A stretch of 64,000 bases of DNA from contig JADJOY010000003.1 in assembly GCA_016713535.1 (NCBI GenBank), positions 124,001 to 188,000 on the forward strand, in the 5' to 3' direction. The notes beneath the pieces were generated by a model, which was given only the letters and a program-made list of their open reading frames with translations, did no database searches and was not told the DNA's origin. Position 1 is the stretch's first letter; the number at the start of each line of letters is the position of its first letter. Below are positions 8,200 to 18,394 of this stretch, piece after piece. The DNA is from Deltaproteobacteria bacterium. Its GTDB lineage: Bacteria > JADJOY01. The position numbers were made by a program, and so were the translations under genes.

Positions 8200-8682
8200 A
8201 TGCGACTCCCCGACATTTCCGTCGAATCGCTCCGCAAAGCGGTGCGCATTTTTCTGGAGGCGGCCTACCCCGACGGGGTGCCGGCCGCGGTCCTCGAACG
8301 CCTCGGCTGCCTGACTCAGGGCGATCTCGGCACCGCTCTCGACTGCGCGGACGTCGAGGTCGAGGAGGGCTGCGACGGACCCCGGGGCCGCTTCGCGCTC
8401 CGGCTCGGCTCGTCCGACTATCCGCACGTGCGCCTGGTCCTCGAGCGCTGCTCGGGCTGCGACGACTTCGTGTTCTCGGTCGACACCCACGACACGCATT
8501 TCCTGTTCGGACCCGAGGTGAGCGCCGACACCCGGCAGCGCTTCGAGGCCGTGCAGGAGAAGAACCGCCGCCTCAAGGTCGACGTCGAGCGCGGCTGGAC
8601 TGCCGCCGGGTTGCCGACCTTCGAGCGCTTCATCCACGACGGCATGGCGGCGCTCCACGCCCCGTGCCACGAAACCGCCTGA
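8200..8682 (+). CDS. Hypothetical soluble protein
   Basis: Protein of 160 residues starting ATG at 8200 (MRLPDISVES). No signal peptide or membrane segment is seen. The composition is normal for a folded alpha/beta protein, with a CSGC pair near residue 86 and ALDCADVEVEEGCDG earlier. TAGGCT at 8157-8162 could be its -10 box. The coding frame is credible: its codon third positions are GC-rich and its length matches the gap between neighbours. I do not recognise a family. Confidence 0.6.
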   Translation: MRLPDISVESLRKAVRIFLEAAYPDGVPAAVLERLGCLTQGDLGTALDCADVEVEEGCDGPRGRFALRLGSSDYPHVRLVLERCSGCDDFVFSVDTHDTHFLFGPEVSADTRQRFEAVQEKNRRLKVDVERGWTAAGLPTFERFIHDGMAALHAPCHETA

Positions 8683-8896
8683 CCGCTGCGGCTCGCCCAA
8701 TTCCGCGGCACCGGCCAGGTGGACTTGAGCGCGAACCCCGCGCTGCCGATAGAGGAAGCAGGAGGCGCTCCGGGCGTCGGGTCCGAAGCGTCACCTCCGC
8801 GCCGTGGGTGCGCTCCACCCGGCCTCGCCACCGTGGGCCGGCGCGCCGCCCCCCCGGGGCGGGTCCTCTTTCGGACGCGCGCGATCCAAGGGAGCC

Positions 8897-10856
8897 ATGG
8901 CCGCCTCCATCCAGCTCCTCCATCTCGAGTCCGACCCTGCGCACGCCGAGCGCGTCGAGCTGGCCCTCGCCGGTGGTGGCCTGACGGCGTCCTTGCGCCG
9001 CGTTGCGACGCGCGCCGAGCTCGCGGCGGCGCTCGAGGGGCCGGTCGACGCGGTGGTCGCCCGCCAGGGGGCCGACGGCCTGCAGGGGTGGGATGCTGTC
9101 CCACTCGTCCACGCACGCCTCGATGTTCCTGTCGTGGTGGTGTGCGGCTCGCTGGACGACGAGTGCTTGGTGCAGGCGATGCGCGCTGGGGCCGCCGACT
9201 GCGTGTTCGAGGAGTTCTTGCCGCGACTGGTGCCGGTGCTCCAGCGCGAGCTCCGTGACCGCGCCGAGCGCCGTCACCACGTCGAGGTCGAAGACGAGCC
9301 GAGGCGCTCGGGGGGCGCGCTCGGGGCGCTCCTCGACGGCGCGCTCGACGCCGTCGTGACGGTCGCCGACGACTTCAAGATCACCGGCTGGAACGCCCAG
9401 GCGGAGCGCATCCTCGGCTGGAGCCGGGACGAGGCGCTCGGTCGCGACTTCCGCACCCTGATGGTGCCGCAGGACTCGCAGCTGCGGCACGAACGCGCAG
9501 TCGTTGCCTATCGCGAGACCGGAGACTCGGAGATCTTCCACGGTCGCCGCGAGGGACACGTGCTGCGCAAGGACGGCAGGCGGTCTCGGTCGAGCTCACC
9601 GTAACCGCGTTCGGCAGCGGTGCCGACGCGGGCTTCGGTGCCTTCATCCGCGATCTGACCGAGCTGCACGAGATCCGCGCCACGCGAGATCAGCTCGAGG
9701 ACCAGCTCCGCCAGGCGCAGAAGCTCGAGGCGATCGGCACCCTGGCCGGTGGCATCGCCCACGACTTCAACAACATTCTCGCCGCGGTGCGCGGCAACGC
9801 CGACCTGGCGATCCTCGACGTGCCGCCCGACCATCCCGCGAACGACGGGCTCCAGCAGATCCTGGCGTCGTGCGACCGCGCGCGCGACCTGGTGAAGCGC
9901 ATCCTCACGTTCAGCCAGCGCCAGAATCCGCAGCGCAAGGTGGTGCCGATCCAGCCGCTGGTCGCCGACGCGGTCGCGCTGCTGCGCTCGGCGATCCCCA
10001 GCGGCATCGAGATCCGATCCGCGCTCATGGCGCCCGACGCGCGCGTGCTCGCCGACGGGGGCTTGGTCCAGCAGGTGCTCGTGAACCTGGCGACCAACGC
10101 GTTCCAGGCGATGAGCGGGCGAGGGGGGGTGCTCACGATCCGCCTCGAGGCGCGTCACGGGCATGCGCTCACGGCGCACGGCGGCGCGCAGCGATCGTTC
10201 GTCGAGCTGTCGGTGGCCGACAACGGCCCCGGCATCGATGTCGCTCACCTCCCGCGCGTCTTCGAACCGTTCTTCACCACCCGCGAGCCCGGCGAGGGCA
10301 GCGGGCTCGGGCTCTCGGTGGTGCACGGCATCGTGCAGAGCCACGACGGTGTCGTGACGGCCGACAGCCGTCCCGGCGAGGGAGCGACCTTCACGGTGCG
10401 GCTGCCCCTGGTCGAGGAGGTGCCGCAGGTGGTGTCGAGCGCCACCACCGGGCTCACCGCGGGGCATGGCGAGCTGATCCTGCTGGTCGACGACGAGCTC
10501 GCCATCACCGACTTCGAGGCGCGCATCCTCAAGCGCTTCGGTTACCGGGTCGAGGCGTTCAACACGCCCCACGAAGCGCTCGAGCGGCTCCGTCAGCGCT
10601 CCGCCGACGTGGCGCTGCTGCTCACGGACCTCAGCATGCCTGGCATGAGCGGGCTCGAGCTCTGCCGCGAGGCGCACGTCGTGCGACCCGGCCTCAAGTG
10701 CATCATCTCGTCGGGTTACACGACGCCGCTCACCCCCGAGCGGCTGCGTCAGGCGGGGCCTCGCGCCTCGTTTCCAAGCCGGCGAGCGCACACACGCTGC
10801 TCGAAGCGGTGCGCGTCACCCTCGACGAGCTCAGCGACGGCGCGCGCGCGGCGTGA
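8897..10856 (+). CDS. Hybrid sensor histidine kinase: degenerate receiver, PAS, HisKA, HATPase, receiver (two frameshifts)
   Basis: ATG at 8897 follows AAGGGAG. The order is an N-terminal receiver-like domain that lacks the usual acid pair (LLHLESDP) and phosphoacceptor (VVARQGADG), a PAS domain (TVADDFKITGWN), a HisKA H-box (GGIAHDFNNILAAV), then the ATPase N-box (NLATNAFQAM), G1 (DNGPGID), F (FEPFFTT) and G2 (GEGSGLGLSV). It ends with a normal C-terminal receiver (LLVDDE, LLTDLSMPGMSG, VSKPAS). One base is missing near 9581-9586 and another at the GGGG run 10755-10758; repairing both gives about 653 residues. No membrane segment is seen, so it is probably a soluble kinase. The separate response regulator at 10891 is the likely partner. 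Confidence 0.85.
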
Positions 10857-10890
10857 GCCGAGCCCTGCCGACACCACGGAGGACGGACCC

Positions 10891-11280
10891 ATGAACCCCA
10901 CCCACCGCATCCTGCTCGTCGACGACGACCTACCGTTCCGGCGCACCCTCGAGGTGCGGCTCGCGCGTGAGGGCTACGACGTCCGTCCCGCCGCCGACGG
11001 GGTGGAAGCCATGACCGTGATCGGCGACGGCTTCGAGCCCGACCTGGTGATCTCCGACATCGTCATGCCGCGCATGGAGGGGCTCGAGTTCATCATGATG
11101 TTGCGCAAGCGGCGCCGCGGGCTGCCGGTGATCGCGATCTCCGGGGGTGGCCGCGTCGAGCCGGGCACGTATCTCGAGACCGCCGCGAAGCTGGGGGCGG
11201 TGGCGACGTTCGAGAAGCCGTTCGGCCAGGCGGACCTGGTGGAGGCCATTCGGCTGTGCCTGGCGACCGCGGTCGCGTGA
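10891..11280 (+). CDS. Single-domain response regulator
   Basis: Stand-alone CheY-like receiver of 129 residues. It has acidic residues Asp11 and Asp12 (LVDDDL), phosphoacceptor Asp56 (VISDIVMP), Ser84 and conserved Lys109 (FEKPF). ACGGAGGACGG precedes ATG at 10891. There is no output domain, so it probably acts by protein interaction or as a phosphorelay link with the hybrid kinase 34 bp upstream. Confidence 0.9.
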   Translation: MNPTHRILLVDDDLPFRRTLEVRLAREGYDVRPAADGVEAMTVIGDGFEPDLVISDIVMPRMEGLEFIMMLRKRRRGLPVIAISGGGRVEPGTYLETAAKLGAVATFEKPFGQADLVEAIRLCLATAVA

Positions 11281-11354
11281 GCGCCCTCTCGACGGGCGAC
11301 GATGAGACGCTGGGCAGGGTGGGCGAGCGGTGCTACAAGTTTCGCAGAGCCCTC

Positions 11355-11684
11355 ATGCCAAAGCCGACGATTCACGCCTCCTCACCGACGGTCACCTGGC
11401 CCCCTCGCCGGCTCGGGAACGCCGTCGTTCTCGCGCTGCTCTTGGTCCTCGGCCTGGTACCGTCGCAGACGGCTTGCTCTCAGCGCCGCGCGCCTCGGCC
11501 CAACGCCGAGGAGGCGCTGCCACCCTCGGCGCACTCCGAGGACCCCGAGCTGCCGAAGCGCCGCTCGGGCGGCACCGACACCGAGGAGGTGGTGAGCACG
11601 GTGTTGCTGGTGGTCCTGGGGCTCGCGGCGGCCGCGGGAATGGCGTATCTGAGCATCGTGGTCATCCCCGACGCCATCAACTGA
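11355..11684 (+). CDS. Small exported/membrane protein
   Basis: Protein of 109 residues from ATG at 11355. A hydrophobic N-terminal segment (NAVVLALLLVLGLVPSQTAC) ends in a lipobox-like TAC, and a second hydrophobic helix (STVLLVVLGLAAAAGMAYL) lies near the C terminus. The linker is acidic and proline-rich. It could be a small lipoprotein that is also anchored by a helix, or a two-pass membrane protein. No family is recognised. TACAAG at 11334-11339 might be a -10 box. Confidence 0.55.
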   Translation: MPKPTIHASSPTVTWPPRRLGNAVVLALLLVLGLVPSQTACSQRRAPRPNAEEALPPSAHSEDPELPKRRSGGTDTEEVVSTVLLVVLGLAAAAGMAYLSIVVIPDAIN

Positions 11685-11741
11685 CGATCGCCTCGCTTTA
11701 CAAGGCGCCGTCGACCGAGTGGAGCGAGGGCGCGGGCGCGT

Positions 11742-12227
11742 TCAGCGGTCGGCGGGGTCGTGCTCGGATCGGGCAGGCTTGCCGCCGGCGCTGTCGTCGA
11801 GCTCGCGCTCGGCCTCGAGGAGCTCCTCCTCGAGCTTGCGCAGCGTCGCGGAGAGCTCGCGCCGCATCTGCTGTCGCACCACCTGGTGCGTCTCCCAGGC
11901 ATCGAGCAGCGCGAGCCCGACGAGCGCCGGGACCAGCGCGAAGCACGCGTTCCAGAACCGCACGAAGCGGGTGTGCGGCACAAGCGTCGCGCCGTAGTTG
12001 ATGCCGTAGAAGAGCATCGTCATGAGCGCCACGAGGACCGCGGCGGCCAGCATGCGCCAAAGCGTGCGGCGTCCGGACACGAACGGGTCGGTGCCCGCGT
12101 GGGCAAGGCGGCCGATCTCGGCGCGCGCGTGCACCACCGCGGTCGCGATGACCGCCGCCGCGCACACGCTGGTGACCAGGAAGACGCCAGTGCTCGCCAC
12201 CGCGCGGGGCTCCTCGACCGGGTTCAC
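11742..12227 (-). CDS. Membrane protein with C-terminal coiled coil
   Basis: Protein of 161 residues. The GTG start at 12227 (VNPVEEPRAV) lies 17 bases after the stop of the zinc-ribbon gene, so the two form an operon. Three hydrophobic segments are visible (VFLVTSVCAAAVIATAVV, MLAAAVLVALMTMLFYGI, ACFALVPALVGLALL), followed by a charged heptad-rich helix (RRELSATLRKLEEELLEAER). The frame is open far upstream, but that part is the shadow of the neighbouring gene. Function is unknown. The arrangement suggests an inner-membrane protein with a helical cytoplasmic tail. Confidence 0.6.
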   Translation of the reverse strand: MNPVEEPRAVASTGVFLVTSVCAAAVIATAVVHARAEIGRLAHAGTDPFVSGRRTLWRMLAAAVLVALMTMLFYGINYGATLVPHTRFVRFWNACFALVPALVGLALLDAWETHQVVRQQMRRELSATLRKLEEELLEAERELDDSAGGKPARSEHDPADR

Positions 12228-12244
12228 CGCCGCGGGCGGTGGGC

Positions 12245-13165
12245 TCAGCCCGCGGCACCGCCCTCGGGCGTGCGGTCTCCTTCGGGCTCGGGAGCGGGAT
12301 CGACGTCCGCTGGATCGGGGGCCGTCGAGGGGGGGAAGGGACGGAGGGTGGCGCCGTGCTTGGTCTCCGGCGCGGGAATCGGCGCCTCGAGGCGCACCAT
12401 CGCGCCGTGCTGGACCCACCCCGTGACGGCGTATTCGTGGAGGACCGTGCCGTCGGGGACGACGAGGCGCGCGGTGGCCTCGCGCCCGGCACCGACCATC
12501 TCCGGCTCGACCGCGACCTCCGCGGTGACGACCTGATGGCCCTTCTTGTCCTCTCCGAGCCCGCGGAGGCGAAGCTCCTTCACGGTGTTCGCGGTGCGGT
12601 TGACGAGCACGGCCGTGTACTCGAGCGTGCCGTCGGGTCGCGGCGCGCCACGGCGCGCATCGAGGAGCTCGATTGGGTGCGCGGGCGCCTTGCCGTCGGC
12701 GCCGGTGACGACCGCCGGTTCGATCGGCCCGGGCGCGGCCGCCGGGCCGCCGGTGGCCGTGGGGGCGGGTCGTGCGCCGGCACCCTGCGGCGCGGCTGGC
12801 GCGGTTTCCGCACGGGTTGACGCCGAGGGTGTGGGAAGCGGTAGGAGGACGGGCTCGGGGGCGGCGCGGGTGGCGAGGAATCGCGCGGCGCCGAAGCCGA
12901 GCGCGACACCCGCAACCAGCGCGACCGCGGCCTTCGGGAGCGCGGGGCGTTGGGTGGTGCCGTCGACCTTGCCCTTGAGCCTGGGCGCAGCGCTCGCGGT
13001 CGCGCCTTCGGGGGCGCCGGCGCGTGGCTCCGGAGCGGCGCTCGCCTCGGCGGGCGGGACGCTGCCGGGTCGCACCCGCGGCTCGCATTTCGGGCACGCG
13101 CGGTTCTTGAGCTTGTCGTAGACCAGCCCGCACTTCCGGCACTTGACCAGCAGCTCTTCGGCCAT
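12245..13165 (-). CDS. Zinc-ribbon, single-pass membrane protein
   Basis: Protein of 306 residues. The N terminus is a zinc ribbon (KCRKCGLVYDKLKNRACPKC), then an Ala/Pro-rich linker, one membrane helix (VALVAGVALGFGAARFLA), another Pro/Ala linker and a C-terminal beta domain (LEYTAVLVNRTANTVKELRL) resembling FxLYD/DUF3426-type domains. This order is common in delta-proteobacterial envelope proteins of unknown role. It is followed by the membrane and coiled-coil gene in the same direction. A cytoplasmic zinc ribbon and a periplasmic domain are inferred. Confidence 0.65.
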   Translation of the reverse strand: MAEELLVKCRKCGLVYDKLKNRACPKCEPRVRPGSVPPAEASAAPEPRAGAPEGATASAAPRLKGKVDGTTQRPALPKAAVALVAGVALGFGAARFLATRAAPEPVLLPLPTPSASTRAETAPAAPQGAGARPAPTATGGPAAAPGPIEPAVVTGADGKAPAHPIELLDARRGAPRPDGTLEYTAVLVNRTANTVKELRLRGLGEDKKGHQVVTAEVAVEPEMVGAGREATARLVVPDGTVLHEYAVTGWVQHGAMVRLEAPIPAPETKHGATLRPFPPSTAPDPADVDPAPEPEGDRTPEGGAAG

Positions 13166-13388
13166 GGGAACGGTCGGTGCTCCGTGCGATCGGAGGAGGA
13201 GGTTCGCGCTGCACGTAGCGCCGAGCGCGCGCGGCTGTCAAGGAAGTCGGAAGGTTCCACGGGGCCGGTCGCGCACGCGCTGTGCCAGCGGTGTCGCATC
13301 GTGAGCGCCGCGCGAGTGGCCGAACGAGGCGTCGGCGGGGATCCGAGGTAGATTGCTCGGCTCAGTCTGCGGAGAAAGGAATGAGGAC

Positions 13389-14030
13389 ATGGAGAAGCTC
13401 ATCCAGGAACGGCTCACGGTCGGCCCGCTCCAGTGCAACTGCGTGATCCTGGGTGATCCCGTGACCAAGGAGGCGATCGTGGTCGACCCCGGCGGGGACA
13501 TCGACCTCGTGAAGTTCCGCCTCGCGGAGCTCGGCCTGACCTGCAAGGCGATCGTCCACACTCACGCCCACCTCGACCACGTGTGCGGGACCGGCGACCT
13601 GCAGCTCGCCACCGGCGCGCCGGTGTCCCTCCACGAGGGCGACCTGCCTTTGCTCCAGGCGCTGCCGATGCAGGCTCAGATGTTCCACTTCCCGAAGCCG
13701 CGCGAGGTCGAGGTCGACCGCTTCCTCGCCGACGAGAGCGTCGTGACGGCCGGCCAGCTCAGCGCGAGCGTGATCCATACGCCAGGTCACACCCCGGGCA
13801 GCTTGTGCTTCCTGGTCGAGGGCGGTCCGCTGATCGCCGGCGACACGCTCTTCCAGGGCAGCATCGGGCGCACCGACCTCTGGGGCGGTGACTTCGAAGC
13901 GATCATGCAGTCGATCCGCGATCGCCTCATGACGCTCCCCGACGACACCGTGGTGATCCCGGGGCACGGCCCGGCCACGACCGTCGGCCAGGAGAAGCGC
14001 TTCAACCCGTTCATCCGCGCGTACGGCTGA
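13389..14030 (+). CDS. MBL-fold metallo-hydrolase (glyoxalase II-like)
   Basis: Metallo-beta-lactamase-fold hydrolase of 213 residues. Metal ligands are HTHAHLDH (His59, His61, Asp63, His64), followed by HTPGHTPGS, GDTLF and PGHGP, the full set for a dinuclear site. The short form without the glyoxalase II C-terminal domain is usual for proteins annotated as hydroxyacylglutathione hydrolase-like. The physiological substrate is not certain. ATG at 13389 is chosen over the in-frame start 36 bases upstream because GAAAGGAATGAGG lies just before it. It converges on the DJ-1 gene. Confidence 0.9.
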   Translation: MEKLIQERLTVGPLQCNCVILGDPVTKEAIVVDPGGDIDLVKFRLAELGLTCKAIVHTHAHLDHVCGTGDLQLATGAPVSLHEGDLPLLQALPMQAQMFHFPKPREVEVDRFLADESVVTAGQLSASVIHTPGHTPGSLCFLVEGGPLIAGDTLFQGSIGRTDLWGGDFEAIMQSIRDRLMTLPDDTVVIPGHGPATTVGQEKRFNPFIRAYG

Positions 14031-14070
14031 GGCAGGCGGCTCACCCGGGCGCCCGGCCGGCGGTGCGCCT

Positions 14071-14634
14071 TCACACCACCATGGCGGTTCGCAGCTCGCG
14101 CTCCTTGGCGTCGCCGACCAGGAGGCGCGCCAGGGCGAGCGCGAACTCCATCGACGTGCCCGCTCCCCGGCTGGTGACGATCCCGTCGTCGACGACCACG
14201 CGCTCCTCGCTGGGATGGGCGCCAGTGAGGGAGTCGAGGACGGACGGGTGGCTGGTGGCGCGCTTGCCCGCGAGCAGCCCGGCATCCCACAGCACCGTGG
14301 GCGCCGCACACACCGCGCCGATGAGCGAGCCCGCGCGCCGCGATCGCTCGAGGATCGCGCGGATGCGGGGGTCGGCGCGAAGATGGTTGGTGCCGCCGAG
14401 ACCGCCCGGCAGCACCACCGCGTCGAAGGCCACTTCGACGACCGCGTCGAGCGACACGTCGGCCACGAGCTTCACGCCGCGCGACGCCTCGATCACGCCG
14501 TCCACGAGCCCCGCGACCGTGACCTCGGCGCCGGCGCGCCGGAGCACGTCGATGATCGTGACGGCCTCGATCTCCTCGACGCCCGGCGCGATCGGGACGA
14601 GCACGTGGGGTTTGCCGGTCCCGGCGGCGCTCAT
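14071..14634 (-). CDS. DJ-1/PfpI family protein (YajL-like)
   Basis: Protein of 187 residues. It has the DJ-1 triad elements: Glu in APGVEEIEAV (residues 20-21), nucleophilic Cys109 in GAVCAAPTVL and a following His (SHP, about 129). Members are proposed to protect against reactive carbonyls or act as oxidative-stress chaperones; the exact activity is debated. Its ATG (14634-14632) overlaps the TGA of the YgfZ gene as ATGA, so the two are coupled. Confidence 0.85.
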   Translation of the reverse strand: MSAAGTGKPHVLVPIAPGVEEIEAVTIIDVLRRAGAEVTVAGLVDGVIEASRGVKLVADVSLDAVVEVAFDAVVLPGGLGGTNHLRADPRIRAILERSRRAGSLIGAVCAAPTVLWDAGLLAGKRATSHPSVLDSLTGAHPSEERVVVDDGIVTSRGAGTSMEFALALARLLVGDAKERELRTAMVV

Positions 14635-15710
14635 CGTCGGCTCGCGAGGAAGGGCAGGGCGACCACGGTCGCGGCGAGGGTATCGCCGGACCCGCGGCGC
14701 ACCGTGACCGCGGTGCCGGGCTCGACGTATTTCCACTTGATGTAGGCGAGGGCGACCGTCTTTCCGAGGGTGGGGGAGAGGGCGGCGCGGGTGACCCGTC
14801 CCACCGGTTCGCCTTCGCCGTCGACCTCGACCGCGGCGTTGGGCCCTGGGACGATGCCGTCCGCGACGGCGAGGCCGACGAGGCGCTTGTTGATGCGACC
14901 GAGGTGGGTCGCCTTGGCGATGACCTCCTGACCCACGTAGCAACCCTTCGTGTAGCTGATCGCGTCGTTCAGGTTGGCCTCGAGCGGCAGGTTCGAGTCG
15001 TCGACGTCGATGCCCCAGCGGGCCTCGCCGGCCTCGAGCGTGGCGAGGTCCCAGGCGGCGCGGCCGATGGGCACCGCGCCACCGCCGATCAGCCGATCCC
15101 AGGTGTGTGTTGCGAGGGCGACGGGAACCCACACGTCGAAGAGATCTGCTCCCGCGCCACGACGGCGCGCGACGTGGCTGCCATCGCCGAGCGCGACCCA
15201 CGTGAGCGGCTCGAGCGCTGCGGTCTCGCCTCCGAGGACCGCTGCCACGACTCCGGCCGCGCCCGGGCCGACCACGGCGAGGTGTGCCCACTCGGCGGCG
15301 GTGCCGGAGAGCTCGGCATCCTCGGAGATGAGGAAGCGATCGAGGGTCGCGAGGGTGACGTCGCCCCGCTCGGCGTCGGTGTCGATCCAGTGCTCGTCGG
15401 CGCCGCACCACAGGTAGAGGTCGGAAACGAGCTTGCCGGTGCGGGTGAGGAGCGTGGCGTGGCAGCCGCGCCCGGCGGCGGTCTTGAGCACGTCGTTCGA
15501 GAGCTGGCCCTGCAGGAACGACGCGCGCTCGCCGCCGGTGACGCGGATGCGGCCGCGATCGGACACGTCGAGCAGCGCGGCCTCGGTGCGCAGGCTCGCA
15601 AGCTCGTCTGCGGTCTCGCGGTAGCGCAGCGGCACGTGGAAGCCGGCATGCTCCTCGAACGTGGCGCCGAGCTCGACGTGACGGGAGTGAAGCGGAAGCT
15701 CGAGGGACAT
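14631..15710 (-). CDS. ygfZ: Folate-binding protein YgfZ (GcvT-like)
   Basis: Protein of 359 residues of the YgfZ/GcvT family, which uses tetrahydrofolate in the maintenance of iron-sulfur enzymes. The diagnostic motif KGCYVGQE is at residues 255-262, with GcvT-like LLDVSDRGRIRVTG and FLQGQLSND in the N-terminal half. The frame is open 75 codons further upstream. ATG at 15710 is chosen because GGAGGAG stands before it and MSLELPLHSR fits the family. Nearby iron-sulfur users are RimO and MtaB. The downstream DJ-1 gene is translationally coupled. Confidence 0.85.
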   Translation of the reverse strand: MSLELPLHSRHVELGATFEEHAGFHVPLRYRETADELASLRTEAALLDVSDRGRIRVTGGERASFLQGQLSNDVLKTAAGRGCHATLLTRTGKLVSDLYLWCGADEHWIDTDAERGDVTLATLDRFLISEDAELSGTAAEWAHLAVVGPGAAGVVAAVLGGETAALEPLTWVALGDGSHVARRRGAGADLFDVWVPVALATHTWDRLIGGGAVPIGRAAWDLATLEAGEARWGIDVDDSNLPLEANLNDAISYTKGCYVGQEVIAKATHLGRINKRLVGLAVADGIVPGPNAAVEVDGEGEPVGRVTRAALSPTLGKTVALAYIKWKYVEPGTAVTVRRGSGDTLAATVVALPFLASRR

Positions 15711-15879
15711 GGAGCGGATCTCCTCCGTGCGACGGGGCGGGAGCGCCGCAGAATACCAGCGCCGCTCACGCGCCGCCGCATGCTTGAATCGGCCGGGCGA
15801 GGTCAGGCAGTTTGGACGGTTCCTCGCGACGTGAGGGCGACGCAGTTCCGCGCGGGTTCGCCCGAAAGGACAGGTCCGG

Positions 15880-16707
15880 ATGAGCTTGGTCGACGATCTC
15901 GAGTTTGCCGCAGTGATCGCCCGCGAGGCGGCCAAGGCTGCGATGCACTTCTACGACCCGAGCGTCCGGATCCAGCTCAAGCCCGGCGACGAGCCCGTCA
16001 CCGAGGCGGATCACGCCGCCAACGCGATCTTGGTGGCGCGGCTACGCGAGCGCTACCCGAACGACGCGATCCTCTCCGAGGAGTCCCCGCTCGCAGACGA
16101 CCGCTTCACCGCGGCGCGCGTGTGGATGGTCGACCCGCTCGACGGCACGAAGGAGTTCATCGCCCGCAATGGCGAGTTCGCCGTCATGATCGGCCTAGCG
16201 ATCGACGGACGTCCAGCCGCGGGCGCGGTCTACCAGCCCGACGGTGACATCCTCTATCTGGGCGCGGTCGGCGTCGGCGCGTGGGTCGAGCGAACACCGG
16301 GGAAGCGCGAGCCGCTGGCGGTCACCCGGGAGGCCGATCCCTCCAAGATGCGCCTCGCGGTGAGCCGCTCCCACAAGCCCAAGATCGTCGACGAGATCTG
16401 CCGTCAGCTATCCATCACCAGCGAGACCCCGTCCGGCAGCGTCGGTCTCAAGATCGGCATGATCGCCACCCAGCGCGCCGACCTCTACCTGCACCCGTCG
16501 GGCGGCACCAAGGACTGGGACACCTGCGCGCCCGAGGCCATCGTGCACGCCGCGGGCGGCAGGATCACCGACGTGTTCGGCGAGCCGCTGCGCTACCGCG
16601 AAGCGGACGTCGAGAACAAGACCGGTGTCGTGGCGTCCAACGGTCTCGCCCACGAGCGCATCATCGAGGTCCTGGCCCCGCTCTGCGAGCACCTGCGCAA
16701 GAAGTGA
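15880..16707 (+). CDS. cysQ: 3'(2'),5'-bisphosphate nucleotidase CysQ/inositol monophosphatase family
   Basis: Mg2+-dependent phosphatase of 275 residues that probably removes 3'-phosphate from PAP(S) formed during sulfate assimilation. Metal-binding motifs are LSEES (about 66-70) and DPLDGTKEF (Asp85, Asp88), then WDTCAPEAIVHAAGG in the C-terminal half. DPLDGTKEF rather than DPIDGT favours CysQ over SuhB. The gene is divergent from ygfZ, with 169 bp between. Confidence 0.85.
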   Translation: MSLVDDLEFAAVIAREAAKAAMHFYDPSVRIQLKPGDEPVTEADHAANAILVARLRERYPNDAILSEESPLADDRFTAARVWMVDPLDGTKEFIARNGEFAVMIGLAIDGRPAAGAVYQPDGDILYLGAVGVGAWVERTPGKREPLAVTREADPSKMRLAVSRSHKPKIVDEICRQLSITSETPSGSVGLKIGMIATQRADLYLHPSGGTKDWDTCAPEAIVHAAGGRITDVFGEPLRYREADVENKTGVVASNGLAHERIIEVLAPLCEHLRKK

Positions 16708-16768
16708 CCGCGCGCGGCGGGCCGGCGCGCCTCAGCGCGCGAGCTCGCCGCAGCCCCTCCATCGGCGA

Positions 16769-17122
16769 ATGGCGATCCGCGAGCCCACCACCGCGTCGCT
16801 GGCGCGACTCGATCCCAGCCTCGAGGTGCGCGCGTTCCTGCGCGCGGTCGTGGCGTTTCGCTGCGGCGACGAGCTCGGCGTGGGCGAGGCGATCAACATC
16901 AGCGCGACCGGCATGTTCGTCGCCACCGATCAGCTCCCGCCGCTCGGCTCGGTGCTCGACCTCAAGCTCTCCTTGGCCGAGGAGATCGGCAAGGAGATGC
17001 TGGTGCTGCGCGGCGAGGTGGTGCGGCGCGAGACCGGCACCGCCGGCGAGCACCAGCCGCGCGGCGTCGGCGTGCGCTTCCTCAACATCACCGTCGAGGA
17101 CCAAGACAAGATCCGTCAGTAG
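16769..17122 (+). CDS. PilZ-domain protein
   Basis: Small protein of 117 residues with one PilZ-like beta barrel (FRCGDELGVGEAINISATGMFV, then PRGVGVRFLNIT). The second c-di-GMP motif is present as NISATG, but the N-terminal RxxxR is imperfect (VRAFLRAVVAFR), so c-di-GMP binding is possible but not assured. Its TAG stop is directly followed by the GTG of the kinase gene, with no space between them. This implies one transcript and possibly coupled translation with the kinase. Confidence 0.75.
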   Translation: MAIREPTTASLARLDPSLEVRAFLRAVVAFRCGDELGVGEAINISATGMFVATDQLPPLGSVLDLKLSLAEEIGKEMLVLRGEVVRRETGTAGEHQPRGVGVRFLNITVEDQDKIRQ

Positions 17123-18390
<1,268 letters not shown>

Positions 18391-18394
<4 letters not shown>

